Of a stretch of 64,000 nt of DNA, positions 12,101 to 21,306 are shown piece by piece (position 1 is the first letter of the stretch; each line of letters starts with the position of its first letter). Under the pieces are notes generated by a model. That model was not told where the DNA came from. It saw only the letters and a list, made by a program, of their open reading frames with translations, and did no database searches. The stretch comes from Smittia aterrima (taxonomy: Eukaryota > Arthropoda > Insecta > Diptera > Chironomidae). The stretch lies in NCBI GenBank assembly GCA_033063855.1, contig CP093831.1:372001-436000 (forward strand). The letters run 5' to 3'. A program made the position numbers and the translations under genes.

Positions 12101-15100
12101 ATTCAGCTTTGGGAAGATCATTGGATACGATGCACAAAGGAACTAAACGATTGGAACATCTTGATAAGCTATGCTCAATCTAATAAAGACAAGTATGCTT
12201 TTCTTTTGATGGACTGTGCTTGGAGAATAAATGATTGGAATTTAATGAAGCAAACTCTTAGTCGAGCTGAACAGATGAGTTCAACTCAGTCAAACTATAA
12301 TCTCAGTCTCTACAACGGCTATGTTTCTGTGCTTAGTCCAAAGGATAACTCAATCGCTGTTGGTAAACACATAGAAACGGCGTCATCAACATGTTTGCAA
12401 GAATGGCGCCGGTTACCTACTGTTGTCTCTCATATACATCTTCCGATACTTCAAGTCGCCCAGCAGATCATGGAGTTACAAGAAGCAAGCCAAATTCATC
12501 AAGATTTGCAACGGAAACAGGCTCTCCCATTCCATGACATGAAAAGTATTGTGAAAACTTGGAGAAATCGATTGCCAATGATCGCTGATGATTTAACTCA
12601 CTGGTAAATATACTTAATTCATTAAGAATCCAATAGAACTTAATTAAACGTCGATTCGATTCTAGGAATGATATTTTCACTTGGCGCCAACATCATTACC
12701 AATTAATAACCGACACTACAGCAGGAAGCAATACGATTGTGGCGAGTCTAGGATCGCAAGCTTCAGCTCAAACGATGATAAAGTTCGGGAAGATAGCGAG
12801 AAAGCACAATTTGCTGAATGTAGCTCAGAAGTCACTACAAGGCATTGACACTATTTCATCGGTTCCAGTCTCCGATTGCTTTCAAAAAATTGTTCAAAAC
12901 GCCAAATGCTCAATCATGACCGCACAATATTCTGAAAATTCGCAAAATGATTTGACTGAAGCGTTAAATTCACTCGAATTGGTGAATGCAGAAATTTTTA
13001 CACCTGAGCAAAAAGCTGAGATATTTGCTTACAAAGGTAAATTTTGTGGATTATTATTTATTAAATCATTATAAAGCATCTATTTTTACCTTTTTAAATC
13101 ATAGGGTATCTACAAACTTACCTCGGACGATCTACGGACGCTAACAAATCATTTGGACTTGCTGTTGATCTCTGTGACAATTCAAACAAAGCTTGGGCTC
13201 TATACGGAGAATATTTAGAAATTATATTCACGAGAAATCCGAAACTGCACAGTATGGGAGTGTCGGCAATTACTTGCTTTTTCCACGCATCGCGAGACCA
13301 AAGTGAAACTAAGACAAGAAAATATCTTGCAAAGGTTATTTGGTTATTGACATATGAAGAAACAAGATTGGAGATGCTGAAAGTATTTGAAAATTTTATG
13401 CTTGGAGCTCCTACAATTAACTGGTTACCATGGATACCTCAACTGCTCAACTGTTTGGTACAGTTCGAGAATGACACTATAATGAATCTTTTGAATCAAA
13501 TTGCAAGAATATTTCCACAAGCGATTTATTTTCCGATAAGAACACTATATTTAATGCTCAAATTAGAACAACGAGAACGACATAAATGTGTTGAACAAGC
13601 GAAAACGCAATGTGGAGAGCAAAGCGATCAGCCAGGAATGTCTTTGAATCAACAAGCGAGTATTCAAGCTATGAAGTCGACACCTGCTATGTGGCGATGT
13701 TCCAAAATTATGCAACTTGTTCGAGAAATTCATCCAACGGTTGTCTGCTCTCTCGAAGGAATTTTAGACCAAATGGTTTCTAAAACCGAAATCGAAGGTG
13801 TGCGCTGGTTCCGCGAGAATATTTTCGAAGAAAATCTCCATCAACTCAAACAAGGTTTAGGAAAGATCTATGCAATTGCATTTGATAACAGATTGATTAT
13901 TCACAACGCGGTAATATCGCTACAAACACTCAACCTCGTCAAAAAGTTGATTTCAAACTTCAGCCAAGTCACAGAATGTTCGACTGAATTGACACTAAAA
14001 GATCCTGTATTCTCTAAACTTCGAATGCAATTCGCGAGCGGATTTGATTTCAACCATCCCGAGAATAACAAACTTCTTGATTTGATCAATAGATTCAAAA
14101 GTTGCATTAAAATCATGGAAGCGAAAGTAAAAACACTTCCAAAGTAAGTGAATCAAGAAAATCAGAAATTTTCGTTTTATGCTAAATCTCTTTTTATATT
14201 TCTCCTAGATATTTCTTCATCGAGGAAAAATACAGATTCCTATCAAACTTCAATCAAAAGACTGCTGAGATCGATCTTCCAGGAGAGCTTTTGTTACCTC
14301 GACATTCGCATTACAATGTAAAGATTGCAAGATTTATGCCTCGAGTTGAAATTGTTCAAAAACACAATACTTCAGCTAGAAGAATATTCATTCGTGGAAC
14401 GAATGGAAAGGTTTGTTTTATAATTTGTATAGTGTATTGAAATATAACTTATTTTTTGATTTTCAGATTTATCCATATTTGATAGTAAATGATTCGGGAA
14501 TGATTGACGCTCGTCGAGAAGAAAGGATTCTACAACTTCTTCGAATGCTAAACAGCTACTTGTCAAAAACTAAGGAAACAAGCAAAAGATTCTTGAATAT
14601 CACAGTTCCTCGTGTAGTGGCTGTTCTTCCTCAAATGCGACTGGTCGAAGATAATCCATCCAGTATATCACTCCTTGAAATATTGAAGAATTACTGCTCA
14701 AGACTTAACATTGAACACGATGCTCCTATCACAAGATATTATGAAAGATTGGCTGAGATTCAACAACGCGGATCCCAAACAACACATGTCACGCTTCGTG
14801 ATATTTTTAAAGATATTCAAAGCAACATGATTCCTAAAACTGTTTTGAAGGATTGGGCCTCGAGAACTTTCAATTCTGCGACAGACTATTGGACTTTTAG
14901 AAAAGTGTTTACGCTTCAACTCTCACTCTGCTGCATAATTGAATACGCTTTCCACCTTACTCGATTAAACGCCGACATGATGTATCTTCATCAAGATTCC
15001 GGCTTGGTCAACGTATCGTATTTCAAATTTGATCTTGATGATGTTACTGGCGAGTTGAATTCAGCGAGACCAGTTCCATTCCGTATGACGCCAAACATCG

Positions 15101-15556
15101 TTGAATTCTTAACAAATATTGGAGTTTCTGGACCTCTTCAAGCTTCTGTCATCGCTACTGCTCGATGTTTCTTACAACCAAATTTTCAAGTGAGTTGTCT
15201 ATTTAAAAACAAATTTCATATTCCGTTAACTTCAATTCGATCTTCTTTAACAGATAACGACGATCCTAAAGACTATTCTGCGTGACGAAATTATCACTAT
15301 TCTTCGCAAACAGGTAATGGCAACGAAGTTGATAAGTCCGAACGAAGATCTTTCTCAAGATAAGACTTACGGAGAAATCGATTCAGAAGCTGTTATTCGT
15401 TTAGCCACGAAAGCTTCGGATACCATCAAACTACGATTACAAGACTTGATGTTATTTAATCAAAATGAGGACACAAAAATTTACCAGCTTGTGACTAACT
15501 CCAGAAATCCTGATTACCTATGCCGAATGGATCCGTCGTATCAACCTTGGTTGTAA
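3170..15556 (+). CDS. Nipped-A: Nipped-A/TRRAP paralogue, diverged copy
   Basis: Twelve exons: 3170-3361, 3424-3609, 3671-3882, 3937-4363, 4423-8304, 8873-9250, 9308-12603, 12666-13036, 13105-14143, 14209-14410, 14467-15189, 15254-15556; 11211 nt, 3736 aa, close to the usual ~3800 aa. TRRAP is the non-catalytic PIKK scaffold that activators bind to recruit SAGA and NuA4/Tip60. The HEAT-repeat N-terminus is followed by a FAT domain (LWAGLWQKYAKYPE near residue 2632), a pseudokinase core (3396-3636, with HLTRLNADMM and FKFD where PIKKs have catalytic and DFG motifs) and FATC ending DPSYQPWL. Compared with the minus-strand copy it is diverged (for example AIFYEQ versus AIAYEQ), has a different N-terminus and a shorter middle, and carries five private introns. 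All splice junctions keep frame and I saw no stop codon, so it looks functional. AATAAA lies 48 nt after the stop. Confidence 0.9.
8432..8503 (+). tRNA. tRNA-Gly (UCC), sense to host gene
   Basis: This is a 72-nt tRNA: acceptor arm GCGTTTG paired with CAAACGC plus discriminator A, anticodon TCC inside GCCTTCCAAGC, and B box GGTTCGATTCC. A run of nine or more T about 5 nt downstream is the Pol III terminator. No CCA is encoded, as expected for a eukaryote. TTTTCATC lies 8 nt upstream, as it does at the inverted partner copy. Confidence 0.95.
8713..8784 (-). tRNA. tRNA-Gly (UCC), antisense to host gene
   Basis: Identical 72-nt sequence to the copy at 8432, in inverted orientation and followed on its strand by a T7 terminator. 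TTTTCATC precedes it by 9 nt. Its orientation relative to the host TRRAP gene matches the tRNA in the minus-strand Nipped-A intron, so it is the likely ancestral copy in this intron. Confidence 0.95.
14665..15107 (+). repeat. Near-identical tract shared by both TRRAP copies, plus arm
   Basis: 443 nt that match the reverse complement of 21750-22192 with one visible mismatch (position 14742 against 22115). The tract lies within exon 11 and covers most of the pseudokinase core. Sequence on either side diverges at once, synonymous sites included. Read as gene conversion between inverted paralogues. Confidence 0.9.
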
Positions 15557-15603
15557 ACATTTTAGAAAGTAGTTTAAAATAGAAATTTTCAATTAAATTT
15601 GGA

Positions 15604-15609
15604 AATAAA
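15604..15609 (+). terminator. Poly(A) signal of plus-strand TRRAP copy
   Basis: AATAAA 48 nt after the stop. On the opposite strand AATAAA (TTTATT at about 15618-15623) serves PRMT3, so the two convergent 3' ends interleave within the 81 bp between the stop codons. Confidence 0.75.
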
Positions 15610-15637
15610 TCTTTTAGTTTTATTCTGACAAAAATGT

Positions 15638-17278
15638 TTAATTCAAATCGTATTTAAATGTTTTTCCAAACACGTGAATTTCAATATTTAGGGACCGCAA
15701 GTCTTTTCGATCACGACGGCAAACAAATTTTCCTTTGATTTGATCTCCTTCTTTTATATCAACTGCGGTGTCTAGGTAGAAAACAACTTGTTGCCAATGC
15801 GTTGGTTCAGATTCCGGTGAAGTTGAGAAAGCAACTTTTTCAGGCAAATCAAAGAATGTATCAAAGTACCCGACAAACGAAGTTAGCTTTGAAGTTTTCA
15901 GCACTTCGAGATTGAAGTCGTAAGAGAAGCTGGAATAATTTACATCGCAGGTCATCAGATCCAAATCACAAATAGTGTTTGGCTTTGTCAACACGTGAGC
16001 TGCATCGCATTTTTCAACATGACCTTCTCGAAGAATGTCTTTCAGCATGCACTTCATGTTAAATCCATAGACGTCGTTGAAAAATGTCACAAAGTTTTTA
16101 TAACGTTCCGGGCTGCCATATCCGATCAAACTAAAAAATATTAATAATCAGAATTGTTTTTTCAAGAGACTCTTATGATTTCTTACTTGATAGTACATCG
16201 GTTGGGAAGGAGCAAACCTCCTGGCTTGAGGTAATTGTTTCTTGCGTAGATGACACTATCTAGCATACCTTGAAAAAAATAAGAATAATAATTAGCTTAA
16301 TTAATATAGCAATTATTATTGCAAACCTTCAAACAATAGGAAGTAGCCCATCCACTCGCTGACAATGACATCGACTTTATCGACAGGAAATTTCACATCT
16401 TCAAGTCGACCTTTCACAAATGTGATGTTTTTGAAATCATTTGTTTGTGCAATCTCCATGGCCTGATAGATAATCTCGGATTGATCGACAGCATAAACCG
16501 TTTTAGCTCCCGCTTGAGAGGCAAACATTGAAAGAATTGAGGTGCCGCATCCAAGATCCATGATAATTTTATCTTTCATTGATGCCGAATTTTTTATAAT
16601 TGCATCTCGATAACTTTCTGTTCTGACCTTGTCGCTCAGCATGGAATGATGGATTCCAAAATGTGCATAACTTTCAAAATATCCACTGTCATCGTCCAGA
16701 GAAACACTTGCTACTCCTTCCTTGATTCGTTTTTCTGAATCAGTTATCTTCTTTTCAACCGGCAATGATGTTTCTGTCGTTAGCATATGATTGAAAGCTT
16801 GCTTCATTCTTTCTTTATCATCAAGTGCTTGAGCAAGTTCCTCTCTTAGTTGTTGAATAGTAGCAACGAGCTTTTCTTTAGTTTCAACTTCGTTATTCGT
16901 CGTCTTGATTTGATCAAAATCGTAGGAGAGCCATAAATCATAACCATCTGCTGGTTTTAGAAATTCATCACTGAGCCATAAAGGAAGCATTTCGGTAGAG
17001 AACAATTTGGAAGGATCTTTGATATCCTTTTGCCGTATATAGTTAATCATTTTAATGTAACTATACTCGTCCATGTTGTATTTCTCTTTTAATTCAGCCA
17101 GATCGAATTTGTATGATTCCTTCAAATTCTCAATTGCTTCCTCTAAACTGTTAAATACTTTATCACTGAACAAACACTTAACGTCCTCAGCTTCTTCATC
17201 AACTTCTTCCCATTTTTCTTCATCAGAATCTTCTGATGAAGAGCAATTTTCTTCTAAAAGCTTTGGAATATCCGACAT
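15638..17278 (-). CDS. Art3: Protein arginine methyltransferase 3 with degenerate zinc finger
   Basis: Three exons: 17278-16327, 16268-16187, 16130-15638; 1527 nt, 508 aa. PRMT3 is the cytosolic type I arginine methyltransferase acting mainly on ribosomal protein S2. SAM-binding motif I is IMDLGCGTSILSMFAS, the double-E loop is SEWMGYFLLFEG (split by intron 1 before ML), and the THW loop is THWQQVVFYLD. The N-terminal acidic segment and KCLFSDKVFNSLEEA region align with the PRMT3 zinc finger, but the second cysteine is serine and the two histidines are absent (ENLKESYKF), so zinc binding is probably lost. SYIKMINYIR after it is a typical PRMT3 sequence. Stops of this gene and the upstream TRRAP copy are 81 bp apart. 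Confidence 0.92.
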
Positions 17279-17588
17279 TCTTTTTATTTCTTTAGTTGTT
17301 TACAATTTTAAAGCACATGTTACATTTGTTCCAAATTTTGTCTCGTTTTCATTTCGTTTCGCAGTTTAAAATAAATCGTTAAACGTTACTACCGAGTCGA
17401 CTATAAGGGAATAAATCGAGAGAAATGAAGTTCTCCAAATGAAAATTTCCAAAAATCATCGAAATTGTTAATTTTAATATTGTTAATTTTTATTCAAAAG
17501 TTTCGTATGTTAAATTATATGCACGTGAAAGGCAAAAATTAATATTGTTCTTAAACTTAATAATCCAGTTTTAAAAAATTAATTCTCT
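17279..17588. promoter_or_regulatory. PRMT3 5' region and POSH 3' region
   Basis: 310 bp between two minus-strand genes. It must hold the POSH 3' end and the PRMT3 promoter; AT-rich, with no further motif I can support. Confidence 0.4.
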
Positions 17589-19531
17589 TTAATCAATTAA
17601 TTCGACGAAATTAGCTGGGAATAATCCAATTTGTCCACTTCGAAGAAGCTCGCCTTTGTACCACCCATTGTCACGTTTCTTCTGAAGAATTATTATATCA
17701 CCGACGTTTAACGAAAGCTCAAAACGAGAATTAGCTGGATATTTTGTTACGCAGCGATAGCGTTCAGGAGTCAATGTTGAATTGATAACTGGTTCGAGAC
17801 TGGTATCCAGGCTTAAACTGCTCGACTTGCGATGTTGCACTTTTATTTGAGAATTCTGTAGGTGGTTTCTTGATGAACTTGGTCCAGAAAGATTAATACT
17901 GTGACGTTTTTGCGTTGCTAAAGTTTCGGGATTGGGCCTAAAAATGAGAAGAGATGAGAATTATAGAGAAAATATAAAATTTTTATACTCTTACATTTGT
18001 AATGAAGTTCGTTCACGAATTTTAACTCGTTGGGATCCAAATTGAAGATTTTCAACATTTTTGTTTGTTAGTCCTAAATCAATAGGACATGAGCCAGATC
18101 TCATGTGACTGTGTTGTAAAGGATGCTGAGGTGTTGAAGTGTCATCAAAAACGGGATTGTCCATTGAGTAGGCACTTGAGTCTGTCGACTTTCTGTTGTA
18201 GCCAAGTCTTTTCATCAGCATTTCGGTGACTGTTTCTTTTTTGATTTTATTGACGTTATCATCAGTCTTTTGTTGTGTTTGAGCCGGCAGATTATCATTA
18301 ATCGATATGCTTGGTTGAGACATTGAAGACTGAAATGATCCATTCGCAATATTTCTTTGTGGAAGTTCTGGCGGAATTGAAGAGAGTCCGAGATTAGTAT
18401 ACGCACCGCTCGTTCTCACGAGTTGAGCATTGCAGGAATTTACATGTTGTTTTTGAGCTTGAAGATTTCTTTGCATTGACATCATTTTTTGGTGATAGAG
18501 CAATGGCATAACGTAATTTCCGGGGAATACTCCCTTTATGGATAAATTTTCAATGCAAACGCCTTTGAACCAGCCATCTTTGCAAGCTTCTTTAACAATA
18601 TATTGCATACCTTTCTTCAATTCAAGCTCGTCAGGCTTCTTAGGTGTATAGTTATGAAGAGCAATGTAAATTCCTGTTTTGTCTTGAGCAAGTGGTGCTG
18701 CTGGGGCTAATATTTGACTTGAACTTTGAGAATTTGATGGACTTTGTGGACGGATGAGATTAGATGAAACAGTCGAAGGGTTCAAAGGCGGCTGTTGAAT
18801 TTTTCTTAATGGGCTCGCAGATGTTGATGGCTTTTGATCGGGATTATTTGAAGTGATTGACACTGGAAGTCGCCTGGCATAACTTTGCATAAGTGTAGTC
18901 GCAGATTGATTCATATGAACAAATGAAAGGGGAAAAATCCCAACATTATCGCCCAGCTTTCCTTCCGCCCAATTTTGATCAACTCTTCTTGTCACTTGAA
19001 TCACCATTCCTTTCATAAATTTCAAGCAGCCTTCATCTTCCAGCGGATTCATGTGAAAATCAAATAGAGCTTTTGCATAAGGAACGGTTGATATTTGTTG
19101 GTCGTTTGTCAATTTTGCAACAGGTGATGATTGTTTTATTTCCGGAACGATTGTTTGGACCGTTGTTTCTTTATTGCTAGAGTTTTCATCTTTTTTCTCT
19201 GGTTGATCATTTTGATTTGTTGGCTTGAATTGATCCAGTAGTCTTATGAGAAAAACATTTCTTGGGAGTGAATCAATGTTGAAAATATTCGTTTGTTGTC
19301 GACATTCCGGACAAGCTAGCGGAGTTGAGGGATTTTTATTCAATACTCTCTATAAGGAAAAAGAAGAAGAAACGGCTGATGAATCATGTTATTATGGAAT
19401 TTATTGCACTTCCTCACTTTTAAACAGTCAATGCAAAAAGTATGCTGGCAAGGTAGTACTCTCGAAGTATTTTGAAGTCGTTCTAAGCATATAGAACATT
19501 CAAGTATAGAATCCAGAAGTGTTAAGTCCAT
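17589..19531 (-). CDS. POSH: POSH-type RING and SH3 scaffold E3 ligase, three SH3 domains
   Basis: Exons 19531-19418, 19349-17995, 17937-17589; 1818 nt, 605 aa. POSH (Plenty of SH3s) is a RING ubiquitin ligase scaffolding JNK and immune signalling. The N-terminal C3HC4 RING (CSICLERL, CQHTFCIDC, CPECRQQT) is split by intron 1. Three SH3 domains follow: YAKALFDF to IFPLSFV, GIYIALHNY to VFPGNYV, and a C-terminal RYRCVTKY to LFPANFVELID. They correspond to SH3-2, -3 and -4 of POSH; the SH3 that normally follows the RING is missing. The fly protein is about 838 aa, so this one is short. Because the RING-to-SH3 segment lies in one continuous exon, the missing SH3 is not hidden in an intron. I chose the ATG at 19531; the upstream GTG in frame is not needed. 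Confidence 0.92.
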
Positions 19532-19769
19532 ATCCGCCACTTTGAAAAGAAATTGTTATTCTTCCTATTTTTATTTAAATTTACTACATTTCAAAAAATA
19601 AATCACTAGACTGAGTATTATGTTAAATATTATTTTAAGTAAAAAAAATCATGAAATATTTCTTTGAACAATTTAGTTGTCCACTTGACTCGTACTCTAG
19701 CAAAAAGCGCTTTCATAAATTTTCCAACTTTAGTTTTCGCTGGAGTATCTTCTGTCTTTTTCATCAGCA
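19532..19769. promoter_or_regulatory. Divergent promoter POSH / RpL11
   Basis: 238 bp between two opposed start codons. A pyrimidine-rich stretch (TCTTCTGTCTTTTTC) just before the RpL11 ATG is a plausible 5' TOP start region, as expected for ribosomal protein mRNAs. Confidence 0.55.
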
Positions 19770-21093
19770 ATGTCGAGCAAGGTTGGTTCAGTTTCTTGAA
19801 AAATTGTAATTTAAAAATGTTTATCGCCGCGAAACAAAATTAAATTGTTTGCGAAATTGATGTTAAGTTGGTAGTGTATCCAAATAATATCAAGGATTCG
19901 CAATTTCATTCGAAATTGTTACAAAAACTCGATCTGTTTTTCTCGCACACGTTGAAACTAAATTTTTATATTAATTTTTGTTTGCAGACTAAAGCCGTCG
20001 TCGCTCCCAAAACGGGAGCATCAAAGGACAAAACTAAGAATGTCATGCGGGACCTCAAGATCCGCAAACTTTGCTTGAACATCTGTGTCGGTGAATCCGG
20101 AGATAGATTGACAAGAGCAGCAAAGGTATAAACAAAGTGAGGTTAGATGAATAAATAACAAAAACTAATGCTAACTTCTTATTTTAGGTGTTGGAACAGC
20201 TTACTGGCCAACAGCCCGTTTACTCGAAGGCAAGATACACCGTGCGTTCTTTCGGTATCCGTCGTAATGAAAAGATCGCTGTCCATTGCACTGTTCGTGG
20301 CGCTAAAGCCGAAGAAATCCTCGAAAAGGGTCTCAAGGTAAGTTGACTTGAAAAAAGCTTCACATTTTGGCACATTCTGCCTTATCAGCAATGAGGTATT
20401 GTCTCTCATTACGCAGATCCTAGAATATGCCACAATAACGATCTTTTCTGCAACTGCGGTTTACTCATTTTGATACTAAACTGCTTACAAATATTAAGAT
20501 ACATTCAACTTGTTTAATTGCAAGGATGTAGTCTTTGACTTCAAAGAATTACTAATCTGATTTTTCTTTCGCTTTTTTAGGTCAGAGAATACGAGTTGAG
20601 ACGTGAGAATTTCTCCCAAAACGGAAACTTCGGTTTCGGTATTCAAGAACACATCGATTTGGGTATCAAGTACGATCCATCAATCGGCATTTACGGTCTT
20701 GATTTCTACGTTGTGTTGGGTCGTCCCGGTAAGTTTACATACACTGTGTAAAATAAGTGACAGCACAATAATTAGATGCCACTGGCCATAAATATTCAAG
20801 TCTGTAGCATTCAGTCTCTGTGCTCATATTATCAATTTAATCTTTGCTTAATGTTAATTGGCATATCAGTGCTCGAACAACACGGTGGAGAACGAACATG
20901 ATTGATTATAACTTATAATCTCATTTACAAGTGTTGAAACTTAACTAATGCATTCTCTTCAGGTTACAACGTTGCCCAACGTAGACGCAAGCGAGGTGTT
21001 ATCGGATTCCAGCATCGTCTCACAAAGGAAGATGCCATGAAGTGGTTCCAGACGAAGTACGATGGTATTATCCTTAACGCCAAGGCAAAGTAA
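19770..21093 (+). CDS. RpL11: 60S ribosomal protein L11 (uL5)
   Basis: Five exons: 19770-19781, 19988-20125, 20188-20337, 20581-20728, 20963-21093; 579 nt, 192 aa. A component of the large ribosomal subunit at the central protuberance that binds 5S rRNA. Near-invariant blocks are present: MRDLKIRKLCLNICVGESG, TGQQPVYSKARYTVRSFGI, REYELRRENFSQNGNFGFGI and GRPGYNVAQRRRKRG. The first exon encodes only MSSK, a normal ribosomal-gene arrangement with a short leader. AATAAA is at 21140-21145. Introns 3 and 4 contain snoRNA-like structures. Confidence 0.97.
20368..20492 (+). ncRNA. Candidate H/ACA snoRNA in RpL11 intron 3
   Basis: TGGCACATTCT (from 20368) pairs with AGAATATGCCA (to 20432) with one mismatch. 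Inside it AATGAG/CTCATT (20391-20396, 20405-20410) forms an upper stem, leaving an internal loop like a pseudouridylation pocket. ACAATA (20432-20437) fits box H (ANANNA). A second hairpin GCGGTTTA/TAAACTGC (20456-20463, 20477-20484) is followed by ACA (20487-20489) three nt from the proposed end. Length about 125 nt and a ribosomal-protein host intron fit the class. The 3' hairpin lacks an obvious pocket, and no target was assigned. Confidence 0.5.
20762..20831 (+). ncRNA. Possible partial H/ACA-like hairpin in RpL11 intron 4
   Basis: AGCACA (20762-20767) pairs with TGTGCT (20819-20824) and GATGC/GCATT forms an upper stem, with an internal loop between them. ATATTA (20826-20831) could be box H. 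I could not find a convincing second hairpin with ACA, so this is weak. Confidence 0.25.
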
Positions 21094-21306
21094 ATCACTG
21101 AGAACATATGTGAATACCATCTAAAAAAGCTTCATTTCAAATAAAAAATGAAAACAAAAGCTATTCAAATGTTTTATCACTCGTCTCATCTCGTTGTTTA
21201 CAGGGCAGCAAAATAGAAGTCTTTATGTAGTTTAAAAAATTTATTGAATCATCAAAAATTTAAGTTTATAAAATGTTTCTTAAGATGTTACTATTTTCTT
21301 AAATGT

